Assembly: GCF_003858535.1 (NCBI RefSeq)
Contig: NZ_RQTJ01000021.1
Coordinates: forward strand, 1 to 44,152
Direction of reading: 5' to 3'
Length of the DNA stretch: 44,152 nt
DNA from: Paenimyroides viscosum
Lineage (GTDB): Bacteria; Bacteroidota; Bacteroidia; Flavobacteriales; Flavobacteriaceae
The translations under genes and the position numbers were made by a program. The notes below the pieces were generated by a model that was not told where the DNA came from, did no database searches, and was given only the letters and a program-made list of their open reading frames with translations. This document shows, piece after piece, positions 1 to 7,749 of this stretch (position 1 is its first letter; every line of letters begins with the position of its first letter).

Positions 1-34
1 TTTGTATTTTTGAACTATTTGAAAAGCTTTCGGG

Positions 35-60
35 GTGTGTCCTGCATATGCAGGGCACAC
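35..60. repeat. 26-bp near-perfect palindrome
   Basis: The two 13-base arms (35-47 and 48-60) are complementary throughout except for one G-T wobble, centred on GCATATGC. It lies in the first 174 bases, which hold no gene. The neighbouring stretch to about 140 (read in reverse: attctgaacg, then gaagacccgag, then gagcaatctca) resembles interspersed intergenic repeats common in Bacteroidota. That likeness is from memory and was not searched. It could form a strong RNA or DNA hairpin; no U-tract follows, so it is not a typical terminator. Confidence 0.6.
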
Positions 61-148
61 ACAATGAGATTGCTCCGCCAATTCGCAAGCTCGGGTCTTC
101 ACTACATTTCATTTCGTTCAGAATGACCGTTTTTAGTTTGAAATCAAA

Positions 149-176
149 AAAAAGAGAAGCAGTTGCTTCTCTTTTT
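149..176 (-). terminator. Rho-independent terminator of the queE-DUF2059 unit
   Basis: A perfect 13-bp stem (149-161 with 164-176; core GAGAAGCA/TGCTTCTC) with A and T flanks that give a U-tract on the minus strand. The stop codon of the DUF2059 gene (175-177) overlaps one arm. Confidence 0.8.
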
Positions 177-570
177 ACATCATATATTTCATTATAATAC
201 CTTGTATTTCGCTTTTAAAATCTTCTGATTTATTACTTAAAACCGTAGCATAATTCTGTTTAATCATCATGAATTTCTTTGCCAATGGTGTCTGATAAAA
301 TTCAATCAGGTTTTCAACTTCGCTTTGTGATAAGTTTTGTGCATAATAAGCAACTAAATTCTTTTTTTGCTTGGTTATTAAAGGTTCCATATCCTTTTTA
401 AAACTTTCACGGTTATTAGCAGATAATTGTTTAGAGATTTCATCGGCAATATTGTAAAATTCATTCACTTCACCCGAAAGCTCAACCAGCTTAACAACAT
501 CAACTTTATTGGCTTGTCCAAAACTGTTAGTTGCAAATAATAACAGCGTTAATACGATTGTTTTTCTCAT
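175..570 (-). CDS. DUF2059 family secreted protein
   Basis: A 131-residue exported protein of unknown biochemical role. Residues 1-19 form a signal peptide ending in SFGQ. The rest is helical and carries the DUF2059 pattern: a stretch around residues 70-115 in which SQSEVENLIEFYQTPLAKKF is typical of the family. Known members are small periplasmic proteins. It follows queE by 28 bases on the same strand, so the two are probably co-transcribed, and the terminator at 149-176 ends the unit. No enzymatic residues are apparent. The family call is from the motif alone; the function is unknown. Confidence 0.75.
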   Translation of the reverse strand: MRKTIVLTLLLFATNSFGQANKVDVVKLVELSGEVNEFYNIADEISKQLSANNRESFKKDMEPLITKQKKNLVAYYAQNLSQSEVENLIEFYQTPLAKKFMMIKQNYATVLSNKSEDFKSEIQGIIMKYMM

Positions 571-598
571 AGCTTTTTTTAAGTAAATTTAAAAAAAA

Positions 599-1216
599 TT
601 ATGGAATATCTAAATATTTATGAGTTTGTGTTGATATAGCCCATTGAGGATTATTTTTAACATAATCTATCAGCATTGGAAGCATTTCATCCTTCTTACC
701 CCACTCTACCTGCAAATACAACTTGGCATTTTTATTTACTTTAGCTGCTTGTTCTTCGGCAAAAATAAAATCATGTTTATTGTAAATAATACACTTTAAT
801 TCATTGGCAGCATCGTAAACACTTTGGGTAGGCAATTTTGCTTTTTTAGGCGACAGACAGATCCAATCCCAAAAACCAGACAGTTCATACGCACCAGATG
901 TTTCTATATTTGTTTGAATACCCTTTTCTTTCAATTTTAAGGTAAGATGATCTAAATTCCACATCAATGGTTCACCACCTGTAATTACAGCCAGTTTTCC
1001 ATGCATTTCAGCTTGTGCAACAATATCGCTTACCAACACTTTGGGATGCAGGTTTTCGTCCCAGCTTTCTTTAACATCGCACCAATGGCAACCAACATCG
1101 CATCCTGCCAAACGTATAAAATATGCTGCGTGACCGGTATAAAAACCTTCTCCCTGAATGGTGTAAAAAGCCTCCATTAAAGGTAACGATTCAACTATTG
1201 TTTCTGCTGTTGTCAT
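599..1216 (-). CDS. queE: 7-carboxy-7-deazaguanine synthase QueE (radical SAM)
   Basis: QueE converts 6-carboxy-tetrahydropterin to 7-carboxy-7-deazaguanine, the ring-forming step of queuosine (tRNA) or 7-deazaguanine synthesis. The 205-residue protein begins with the family pattern EAFYTIQGEG (15-24), followed by a three-cysteine [4Fe-4S] site C39-x3-C43-x2-C46 and the SAM-binding ITGGEP (78-83). The CxxxCxxC spacing is the usual radical SAM one; some QueE proteins have longer inserts there. No other queuosine genes are in the window. A -7 promoter box lies at 1231-1238. It is the upstream partner of the DUF2059 gene. Confidence 0.92.
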   Translation of the reverse strand: MTTAETIVESLPLMEAFYTIQGEGFYTGHAAYFIRLAGCDVGCHWCDVKESWDENLHPKVLVSDIVAQAEMHGKLAVITGGEPLMWNLDHLTLKLKEKGIQTNIETSGAYELSGFWDWICLSPKKAKLPTQSVYDAANELKCIIYNKHDFIFAEEQAAKVNKNAKLYLQVEWGKKDEMLPMLIDYVKNNPQWAISTQTHKYLDIP

Positions 1217-1230
1217 CTTTTTATTTTTTG

Positions 1231-1238
1231 CAAAGATA
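1231..1238 (-). promoter_or_regulatory. -7 promoter box for queE
   Basis: On the minus strand this reads TATCTTTG, an exact match to the flavobacterial -7 consensus TAnnTTTG, 14 bases before the queE start. No TTG -33 element is at the expected 17-23 base spacing, so the call rests on the -7 box and its position. Confidence 0.45.
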
Positions 1239-1386
1239 CGATTCTTAAGGAAAACAGACTGAGCGAAATGTGTAATCTTTATTTAATACGTTATTGATTT
1301 GCTTAAACTTAACAAATTGAGCCATAGATTTTCATTTTCTACCTTCAGTATATTTTTAAAAAATGATTATCTTTAATAAAAAACGT

Positions 1387-1530
1387 ATGAGAAAGTCATT
1401 CTTTAAATTGATAAATAATCTGAATAAGAAAATACTACCAAGTTATTTAGATAAAGATCCAGCCAAACTTACAAAATTTCAACAGGCAATTGTGGCTTTT
1501 AGATACTATGTTTTAATTCAATCAAAATAA
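1387..1530 (+). CDS. Small basic protein, 47 residues
   Basis: An ATG-to-TAA frame of 47 codons that fills the gap between queE and the TPR gene. The product starts MRKSFFKLINNLNKKILPSY and ends FRYYVLIQSK. It is lysine-rich with two aromatic/hydrophobic patches. From memory it resembles very short flavobacterial proteins of the pattern FFK-x-LNK-x-LLPS-...-W/FRxYV, sometimes auto-labelled SsrA-binding protein. It is far too short to be SmpB and lacks its fold, so that name should not be used. The hairpin at 1558-1579 lies just downstream. Function unknown; I infer it is real from the remembered conservation and codon use like its neighbours. Confidence 0.6.
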   Translation: MRKSFFKLINNLNKKILPSYLDKDPAKLTKFQQAIVAFRYYVLIQSK

Positions 1531-1557
1531 TAATTACTTAAATATTTACATAAAAAA

Positions 1558-1579
1558 AGAGCAACCGTTAAGTTGCTCT
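1558..1579. terminator. Hairpin terminator between convergent genes
   Basis: An 8-bp stem AGAGCAAC/GTTGCTCT with a 6-base loop and an A-run on the left flank, which is a U-tract for minus-strand RNA. It sits 8 bases past the TPR stop codon and 27 bases past the small plus-strand gene. It mainly serves the minus strand and possibly both. Confidence 0.7.
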
Positions 1580-1587
1580 CTTGTTAT

Positions 1588-3249
1588 TTATTTAGCGTTT
1601 TGCACTTGCTTTCTTGCATATTCGTTACTAGAATCTAATCTTAGTACTTTTTGGAAAGAACTTGTTGCTTTTGCTTTATTTACCGTTTGGTTGTAATTAC
1701 CAATCATCGTGTAAGCTTCAATTAAGGCGTCTTTAAAAGCAGAATCATTTGCAAATCCTTTTTGTGTAAGTAAATCAATGAATCCTTCGTAATCTTTTTC
1801 CATTTTAGCTAAAGATGTTGGTGTATTCAAATTTCTATTTACACGTGCACTGATTAAATACGCTTCAAAAGTTGGTGTTTTTCTTAAAGAACTGTCTAAA
1901 TTATCTTTTGCCTTTTGTAATTGATCATTAAACATAGGCTTCTCACTTGCCATATAAAGCGCATTTCCTTTGTAGAACATATCGTATACATAATACGGTG
2001 ATTTCTCGTCTTTCGATGCTAAATCAAAAACAAAATAAGCTTGTTCAAAATGTTCGTCTTTAAACAAATCCATTCCCAACTCATGTAAAGCAACTCCTAA
2101 TTTAGGATTCTCTTTCACGGCTTTTGCCATTTCATCAATTGATTTCTTGTAAACTGCTTCGTTGAAAGTTCCGTCTTCCTTACGTGAAGCTTCTAATTCT
2201 GCCAAACCTTTGTATAGATAATCTATTGGTAAAATTTGATCTTTTTTATCTTGAACATCAAAATATTTATTGATGCTTTCTTTTGCGTCTAAGAATTTCC
2301 CGTTTTGAAAATCGGCAATAGCGCGGTAACGGTACATAAAAAAGTTATCACCACGCGTGTACCATTTGGTTCTAACCAAATCACCTAAAGCTTTATAATC
2401 TTTATTTTTAATTAAATATGCAGCCAATTCGTTGTCAAGATCTATACTTTCACCTAACATTCCATGATATTTAAAATAGTTTTCTACACCAGGCTGTAAA
2501 AGCGCTTTATCGTCTTTAAAACGAGCATAATCTGCATGAGTTAATGCTAATTGTTTGTAAACATCTACATATGTTGGATCTTTTGAAACAATGGTATCAT
2601 ACACTTTTATAGCATCTTCAAACTCATTACCCGCACGCAAAACATCAGCTAATTTCATTTTGGGTAAATGACTATTAGGAAAACGTTTAGATGTCTCGTA
2701 ATAAACTCTGCGTGCATCAACAAATTGCTTTTCTGCAAAGTAAATATCACCACGGGCAATATGTGGTTCTGGTGCTTCTAATTCTAAAAACAATGCTTTG
2801 TTTACAAATTCTAAAGCCAAATCGAAATCAGGCTTTGGGGCATAAGTATAAGCGTGTGCAATGTCTAAATAAGTTTGATAGTCTTTTGGTCCAATATTTA
2901 ACGTTGCTGCATTAAATTTAGATTTTGCTTCTTTATCTTTTTGTGTAAGCAAACCAATTTTACCTAATCCTAAGTTATTTATATCAACATTTTTAACACC
3001 TCTTAAACCTTGTTTAAAGTAATAACTGGCAGAATCTTGATTATTTTCGTTTAAATGAATCAACCCTAGGCGATAAAAATGCTTTCCTTGGGTTGGTTGT
3101 GATCTAACAAGCTTGTATAGTTCTTTTTTTGCAACATCGTAACGTCCGTACTTAATTGCATTATCAATTTCATCATTTACGCTATCTTGTGCGTTAGCGC
3201 TAAAAATGAATGATAATAAAGCTAAACTTAGGGTAATTTTTTTATTCAT
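1588..3249 (-). CDS. Secreted tetratricopeptide repeat (TPR) protein
   Basis: A 553-residue exported TPR protein. Residues 1-20 are a signal peptide ending in SANA. The rest is built of TPR-like helical pairs, visible in segments such as GKHFYRLGLIHLNENNQDSA, DLALEFVNKALFLELEAPEP and PHIARGDIYFAEKQF, with more near residues 385-430 and the C-terminus. TPR arrays act as protein-binding scaffolds; no catalytic site is seen. It follows the PstS-like lipoprotein by 30 bases, so the two form one unit ended by the hairpin at 1558-1579. The link to TonB/ExbBD genes upstream suggests an envelope role, possibly a periplasmic scaffold for the lipoprotein; that is inference. Confidence 0.8.
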   Translation of the reverse strand: MNKKITLSLALLSFIFSANAQDSVNDEIDNAIKYGRYDVAKKELYKLVRSQPTQGKHFYRLGLIHLNENNQDSASYYFKQGLRGVKNVDINNLGLGKIGLLTQKDKEAKSKFNAATLNIGPKDYQTYLDIAHAYTYAPKPDFDLALEFVNKALFLELEAPEPHIARGDIYFAEKQFVDARRVYYETSKRFPNSHLPKMKLADVLRAGNEFEDAIKVYDTIVSKDPTYVDVYKQLALTHADYARFKDDKALLQPGVENYFKYHGMLGESIDLDNELAAYLIKNKDYKALGDLVRTKWYTRGDNFFMYRYRAIADFQNGKFLDAKESINKYFDVQDKKDQILPIDYLYKGLAELEASRKEDGTFNEAVYKKSIDEMAKAVKENPKLGVALHELGMDLFKDEHFEQAYFVFDLASKDEKSPYYVYDMFYKGNALYMASEKPMFNDQLQKAKDNLDSSLRKTPTFEAYLISARVNRNLNTPTSLAKMEKDYEGFIDLLTQKGFANDSAFKDALIEAYTMIGNYNQTVNKAKATSSFQKVLRLDSSNEYARKQVQNAK

Positions 3250-3279
3250 AATTTACGATTATATTGAAAAAAAACTTGA

Positions 3280-4170
3280 TTATTTTATTATGTTAATTTC
3301 TCTTTTAGGAACTTTTATAGGCATTAATCCTGATTTTAAAACAATTCGCTGTCCTTTGTCTGATGCTGCAAAACTTGCAAATCCGGTTCCTAAACCTGTT
3401 TTACCTTGAACATCTACAATATTTATTGTACGTACAAGTGGATACGTATTATCTGCAATGGTACTTTGTGATGGCGCAAAGTATTGTTTTAACGAATCAT
3501 TATAAACAAGCATAGAGCGTAATTGTTTAATACCTTCTTTTATATTATCATCAGGTTGTACCAACCAATTTATTCCTACAACACCTATTGCATTTTTATT
3601 TTTATTGATATATGCCACAATTTCTTCAACCGTTGGTGCATAATATACATTTTTGCTTATAGTTTTTACACCAGCATCTTCCATTAGTTTTGTAACAATA
3701 CTTGAATTAGCCTCATGAAAAACAAATATTTTATCGGACTTTTTAGATCCTTTAAAAACTTCAATTACATCTTTATAGTTAATCAACGTATCGGTTGCGT
3801 TCTTTTGCGTTATAAACAAAACAGCATCTTTAGCTATAGGCGTAATTTTGGGTACAACACGACCTTTAAATTGTTCTAATTCTTTAGCAGTGAATGTTTT
3901 TGGAACCACCGCCAAACGGTTAGAGTCTTTATAAACAGCATTTAATAGTTGGTTTTGTGGTAGCATTACAAGCTTTATATTGGCATCGTTGTAATACGTT
4001 TTAAAAACCTGATTAATATCTTCAATTATTGGATAAACAGATGTTTCAACATACATTTGAGCATTCCCTCTATCGTACGCTTCTTTTAATTCACTTGATG
4101 TTTCTGTATTGTCTTTTTTACAAGAAACCAACAAGCCTAACACTAACACAGACCAAAATATCTGCTTCAT
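3280..4170 (-). CDS. PstS-like substrate-binding lipoprotein
   Basis: A predicted lipoprotein of the phosphate-type periplasmic binding protein family. I start it at the ATG at 4168-4170, not the longer frame from 4251, because this start gives a proper lipoprotein signal (MKQIFWSVLVLGLLVSC, lipidated Cys17). The mature part, about 280 residues, shows the PBP type II pattern: an N-terminal YPIIEDINQVF, a middle SIVTKLMEDAG and a C-terminal YPLVRTINIV as in PstS proteins. No pstABC or phoU genes are nearby; the neighbours are tonB and a TPR gene. It may bind phosphate or another anion for TonB-driven uptake, or be structural. Ligand not determinable from sequence. Confidence 0.75.
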   Translation of the reverse strand: MKQIFWSVLVLGLLVSCKKDNTETSSELKEAYDRGNAQMYVETSVYPIIEDINQVFKTYYNDANIKLVMLPQNQLLNAVYKDSNRLAVVPKTFTAKELEQFKGRVVPKITPIAKDAVLFITQKNATDTLINYKDVIEVFKGSKKSDKIFVFHEANSSIVTKLMEDAGVKTISKNVYYAPTVEEIVAYINKNKNAIGVVGINWLVQPDDNIKEGIKQLRSMLVYNDSLKQYFAPSQSTIADNTYPLVRTINIVDVQGKTGLGTGFASFAASDKGQRIVLKSGLMPIKVPKREINIIK

Positions 4171-4318
4171 AATTTTAAATATTAATTGATTGCTAAATCT
4201 ACTAATTTTTTTTTTAATAAACTTTACAAATTTTGCATTTTTAACAAACAAAAATTATTGTGGTAGTAAATATGATTTTACCATACGTTAAAATACAACA
4301 TTATAGCTATTGAAAAGC

Positions 4319-4342
4319 AAACCCGCTAATACTAGCGGGTTT
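4319..4342 (-). terminator. Terminator after the second tonB
   Basis: A perfect 10-bp stem (4319-4328 with 4333-4342, core CCCGCTA/TAGCGGG) with a 4-base loop, 3 bases beyond the tonB stop codon. It separates this tonB from the PstS-like/TPR pair. Confidence 0.8.
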
Positions 4343-4345
4343 AAA

Positions 4346-5224
4346 TTAATTGTTTATTTTTACTTTTATTGGCAAGGTAAACATAGATCGTACTGTTCTA
4401 CCATTATGTTGTGCCGCTTTCCATTTTGGCATTGATTTTAACACACGTATAGCTTCATTCCCCAAGCCGTATTTATCGTCTAATATTTGTATATCGGTGA
4501 ATGACCCGTCTTTTTCTACAACAAATCGCAACTTTACAGAAATTTCACTAGAAGAAGCATTAATATTTTGATGAGAAAACTTTTTAACGAAAGAATCAAA
4601 AAATTTATCATATCCTTCGTTTGGCATTGCTTTATGCTGAACCAGCTTTACGATATCATTTGGTTTATATTCTTTAGTTCCGCTTGTTGAACCAGCACCT
4701 GTTTCATCTATACCTTTATCGATATTTTCAGTTCCCGATTTGCTTCCATCTGTATTTAAAGATCCATTTATATTAGCTTCAAGATTATCTTGTCCAGAAT
4801 TAGTATTGTCGTTAAACTGATTTTGCGCTGTTAGCACTTCATTCTTTGATATGTCATCAGCGGTTACTTGCATTTCAACCAACTTGATATTCTTAATTAC
4901 ATCTGTTTTAGTAGCTACAGCTTTAGTATCATCACTAGTGCCAATTGGTTTTTCAATTTTTGGCTCGATTTTTTCAATGGGATCTATCCTATTTGGAACC
5001 ATAGGATCATCTGGAATAGTAACAATTATAACTGTAGGATCACTTTTTGAAGCATACAAATAAGAACTTCCTAAAATTAAACTTATCATACCTACACCTA
5101 TTGCCAATGCCATAAAAGTTGTTTTAGCACTTTCTTGACGTAGTTTGTAAGCTCCGTAAAGCTTGTTGCGGTTTTCAAATACGATATTTCCCCACTCTTT
5201 TCCGAATAAATTTAAACTGCTCAT
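4346..5224 (-). CDS. Energy transducer TonB (second copy)
   Basis: TonB links the ExbB/ExbD inner-membrane motor to outer-membrane TonB-dependent transporters. The 292-residue protein has a short cytoplasmic start (NLFGKEWGNIVFENRNKLYG), a membrane segment at about 39-59, a periplasmic linker with DPMVP and EKIEPKIEKP and an acidic/Asn/Gly-rich middle, and a C-terminal TonB domain from about 200 (LRFVVEKDGSFTDIQILDD, then RVLKSMPKWKAAQHNG). Its ends are closely similar to the upstream TonB, but the linker is shorter on proline and rich in Asn/Ser/Gly, so it arose by tandem duplication and diverged. Hairpins at 5356-5379 and 4319-4342 bracket it, suggesting separate control. No strong promoter was found. 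Confidence 0.9.
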   Translation of the reverse strand: MSSLNLFGKEWGNIVFENRNKLYGAYKLRQESAKTTFMALAIGVGMISLILGSSYLYASKSDPTVIIVTIPDDPMVPNRIDPIEKIEPKIEKPIGTSDDTKAVATKTDVIKNIKLVEMQVTADDISKNEVLTAQNQFNDNTNSGQDNLEANINGSLNTDGSKSGTENIDKGIDETGAGSTSGTKEYKPNDIVKLVQHKAMPNEGYDKFFDSFVKKFSHQNINASSSEISVKLRFVVEKDGSFTDIQILDDKYGLGNEAIRVLKSMPKWKAAQHNGRTVRSMFTLPIKVKINN

Positions 5225-5355
5225 AATTAAAAATGTTTTAAGTTAAGCGTAAAAATCAGACCATATTAAAATGTTTTAACTAAATATACAAAATATAAAT
5301 ACTCATTTACAGAATAACGTAAATATATTTTATTTAGTATTTGTTAAAACAAAAA

Positions 5356-5379
5356 AAGGCAAGAAATTAATCTTGCCTT
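5356..5379 (-). terminator. Terminator of the exbB-exbD-exbD-tonB unit
   Basis: A 9-bp stem AAGGCAAGA/TCTTGCCTT (5356-5364 with 5371-5379) with an A-run on its left flank, giving a U-tract on minus-strand RNA. The stop codon of the 76-residue gene (5367-5369) lies in the loop. Confidence 0.7.
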
Positions 5380-5597
5380 ATGTTTATAATTCTGTAAAAC
5401 CTGAAAATACTGTACACTATAAGCAGTATTCCGAATAATAGCCTGCGGTTATAAGATAAATCTAAGGGAACGGATTTCCAAAAAATGAACATACAGCCCA
5501 ATACAAAATACAGTATTAGGAAAAGCAAGCCAATAAAGAACAAAAATCGCTGTAATAGCGATTTTTGTTTATAATTACTTATAAAGTTTTCTAACAT
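5367..5597 (-). CDS. Small membrane protein after tonB
   Basis: A 76-residue protein I do not recognise. It has two hydrophobic segments (about 19-41, aromatic-rich, and 53-68), a basic start and a basic end, as expected for a two-pass inner-membrane protein. Its start codon lies one base before the tonB stop codon in transcription order reversed: tonB ends at 5599 and this gene begins at 5597, so the two are surely translationally linked. It is the last gene before the hairpin at 5356-5379. Position suggests an accessory subunit of the Ton motor, but nothing in the sequence proves that. Confidence 0.7.
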   Translation of the reverse strand: MLENFISNYKQKSLLQRFLFFIGLLFLILYFVLGCMFIFWKSVPLDLSYNRRLLFGILLIVYSIFRFYRIINIRQD

Positions 5598-5598
5598 A

Positions 5599-6474
5599 TT
5601 AGTTATTCACATTAATTGTAATTGGTAATCTAAAAGTAGAACGTACCGTTTTACCATTATGCTGCGCTGGTTTCCAACCTGGCATAGATTTTAACACACG
5701 TTTTGCTTCATTACCTACTCCTTGTTTATCATCTAGAACTTGTAAATCGGTAAACGATCCATCTTTCTCAACAGTAAATTTCAAAGTAACTTTAATTTGT
5801 TTTACGTTACCACCAACATCAGGCGCATTAAACTTACGCGAAAAATTTTGCATAAATTTAGGCAAACCTTCGTTTGGTGCAGCTTTCTGTTGTACAAAAC
5901 TGTGCACTTTATTTTCATCTTCAGAAAATTTCTTTCCAGTTCCTTCTCCTTTTGATCCTTTATCAGCACCACCGGTTTGTTCACCTTTTGATTTAAAATC
6001 TCCTGATTTATCTGCTTCACGATCTTCACGCCCTGAAGTTTTTGTATCATCGATGTCTTTTTGAGTAGTCTTCTGCTCATTTTTAACCTCGTTATCCTTT
6101 TTAACTTCAGTTTCCAGGAATTTCACTTCTTCTTGTACCGATTTTGAGGCATCTGCTGCTTCTGGTTCTGGTTCCGGGATTGGCTCTTCCTTAATTTCCT
6201 CAACCGGAGGTTCCGGTTCTGGTAATTCAGGTAATTCAATCTCTGTAACAGATACTTCTTCTACATCTTTTTTAGATGTAAAAGTATCACCAAACATTGA
6301 TTTATATGCAACCGATCCACCAAAAGCCAAACCAATACATACAACACCTAACAATAATGCTAGTAATGTTGTTTTAGGATTTTCTTGACGTAGTTTGTAG
6401 GCACCGTACGCTTTGTTACGACCTTCAAACACAATGTTTGTCCAATCCTTTCCAAATAAATTAATATTAGCCAT
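5599..6474 (-). CDS. tonB: Energy transducer TonB (first copy)
   Basis: A 291-residue TonB. It has a cytoplasmic start (NLFGKDWTNIVFEGRNKAYG), a membrane segment at about 38-57, a classical Pro/Glu periplasmic linker (ELPELPEPEPPVEEIKEEP and on to about 110), a charged Lys/Glu/Gly region, and a C-terminal TonB domain from about 200 (FTVEKDGSFTDLQVLDDKQG, then RVLKSMPGWKPAQHNG). Bacteroidota TonB proteins commonly have this N-terminal motif and a C-terminal domain ending in a PITINVNN-like strand. It lies 23 bases after the second exbD and is part of the exbB-exbD-exbD-tonB operon that powers TonB-dependent (for example SusC-type) import. Confidence 0.93.
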   Translation of the reverse strand: MANINLFGKDWTNIVFEGRNKAYGAYKLRQENPKTTLLALLLGVVCIGLAFGGSVAYKSMFGDTFTSKKDVEEVSVTEIELPELPEPEPPVEEIKEEPIPEPEPEAADASKSVQEEVKFLETEVKKDNEVKNEQKTTQKDIDDTKTSGREDREADKSGDFKSKGEQTGGADKGSKGEGTGKKFSEDENKVHSFVQQKAAPNEGLPKFMQNFSRKFNAPDVGGNVKQIKVTLKFTVEKDGSFTDLQVLDDKQGVGNEAKRVLKSMPGWKPAQHNGKTVRSTFRLPITINVNN

Positions 6475-6497
6475 AGTAGTTTATTTTTTATTTATGC

Positions 6498-7046
6498 TTA
6501 CTGCATAACTGCTTTTTCGTCTTCTGTCATGTCTTGCAAAGCATACACTTCAACTCCTGTGATCGCCATTTCATCTAAAATATCAATCATATCGGTATAA
6601 GTAGCTTCTTCCGTAGCTTTAATTAACACAACAATTCCTTCTCTACCTATTTGCCCCGCTGCTTTCAAATTAGCCATTTTTTGTAAAATAACCTGACGCA
6701 CACCATTCTTCCCATAAGTAGTATCTGTTGGACCAATTCCTTGATATGGATCATTAATCATACCCATATAATACTTTAATTTACGGTCTTTCCCAATTAA
6801 AATAGTCATGGTTTTTGATTCTTTAGCCTCTTGCTTCGGTGTGTTATCTTCTTTCTTTAACTTATCCGGCATATTTAAGTCCATAGACTGCGGTTGAGAT
6901 AAAGAGGTGGTTAACATAAAGAACGTAATCAATAAGAATGCCAAATCTACCATTGCCGTTAAATCAACACCAGCATTTTGTTTTTTACTTCTTACTTTTT
7001 TACCGCCTTTTTTGCCTTCGCTACCACCAGTATTTAATTCTGCCAT
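6498..7046 (-). CDS. exbD: Biopolymer transporter ExbD (downstream copy)
   Basis: ExbD subunit of the proton-driven Ton motor. It is 182 residues, longer than the about 140 of E. coli ExbD. A basic cytoplasmic tail (residues 1-25, many Lys/Gly) precedes the single membrane helix with the proton-carrying Asp34 in the pattern TAMVDLAFLLITFFM. The periplasmic domain (about 50-182) has an insert around 90-125 (YYMGMINDPYQGIGP) and a C-terminal VEVYALQDMTEDE. It is 21 bases downstream of another exbD; the two may form heteromeric motors or serve different TonB proteins (inference). Confidence 0.9.
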   Translation of the reverse strand: MAELNTGGSEGKKGGKKVRSKKQNAGVDLTAMVDLAFLLITFFMLTTSLSQPQSMDLNMPDKLKKEDNTPKQEAKESKTMTILIGKDRKLKYYMGMINDPYQGIGPTDTTYGKNGVRQVILQKMANLKAAGQIGREGIVVLIKATEEATYTDMIDILDEMAITGVEVYALQDMTEDEKAVMQ

Positions 7047-7067
7047 TTCTTTTTAAATTTTAGTAGA

Positions 7068-7679
7068 TTAAAAGTCGTCTGATCTTAAACCTGTAACTAG
7101 GTAAAAGCGGTTTTGACGTTGTTCTTGTAAAATATTCATTATCTCTTTAATAGTACCAAACTGCTCGTTTGCATCTCCTTTAATAGCAACCTTTAAGAAT
7201 GATTCTTTACGCTGCCAAGATGATTCACGTGCATTACGTACCCAAGAGGCTAATTGATTATTTAAAGAATCCTTATAAGGAACACCCTTATGAAATTCTT
7301 CTTGCATACGATCACTTGGTGATTTAGCCAACAAGGTCTTCATTTCACGAATATCAGCACCAAAATTTTCTAATCCTGCAAAAGCATTTTTTTCTGCTTC
7401 AGTGAATTCAATTTTATACTCTTGCCCCATTCTTGTTAAGATATCTTTACGATCTTCTTTGCCGGCAATACCAATATACACGTTTTCTTGACCAACGGTA
7501 ATTGATAAAATATCATCTGTAGGAATTTTAGTTTCCTTTGTAGATGCAGGCAAATCAACAGGGTGAACTTCTGGTGTTTTTGCTGTAGAGGTTAAAACGA
7601 AGAATGTTAGCAATAAGAATGATACGTCACACATTGCGGTCATATCTATTCTTGTACTTGATTTTTTCATTTTTGCCAT
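7068..7679 (-). CDS. exbD: Biopolymer transporter ExbD (upstream copy)
   Basis: ExbD paralogue of 203 residues. Membrane helix at about 12-33 with the conserved Asp18 in TAMCDVSFLLLTFFVLT. The periplasmic part holds an insert of roughly 60 residues (about 85-150, including FAGLENFGADIREMKTLLA) before the usual C-terminal strand-helix end (KGDANEQFGTIKEIMNILQ). Such long ExbD forms are typical of Bacteroidota. It lies 70 bases after exbB and 21 bases before the second exbD. Function follows the family: with ExbB it uses proton flow to drive TonB. Confidence 0.9.
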   Translation of the reverse strand: MAKMKKSSTRIDMTAMCDVSFLLLTFFVLTSTAKTPEVHPVDLPASTKETKIPTDDILSITVGQENVYIGIAGKEDRKDILTRMGQEYKIEFTEAEKNAFAGLENFGADIREMKTLLAKSPSDRMQEEFHKGVPYKDSLNNQLASWVRNARESSWQRKESFLKVAIKGDANEQFGTIKEIMNILQEQRQNRFYLVTGLRSDDF

Positions 7680-7749
7680 ATTCTTTCTTCTTTTTTAACC
7701 AGATTTAATCTGGAATTATACAATATTTACGAACTACAATAAATAAGGA

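Noticed and set aside
4171..4251. Longer start of the PstS-like gene (from 4251)
   Set aside because: The extra 27 residues would bury the lipoprotein signal MKQIFWSVLVLGLLVSC that begins at 4170.
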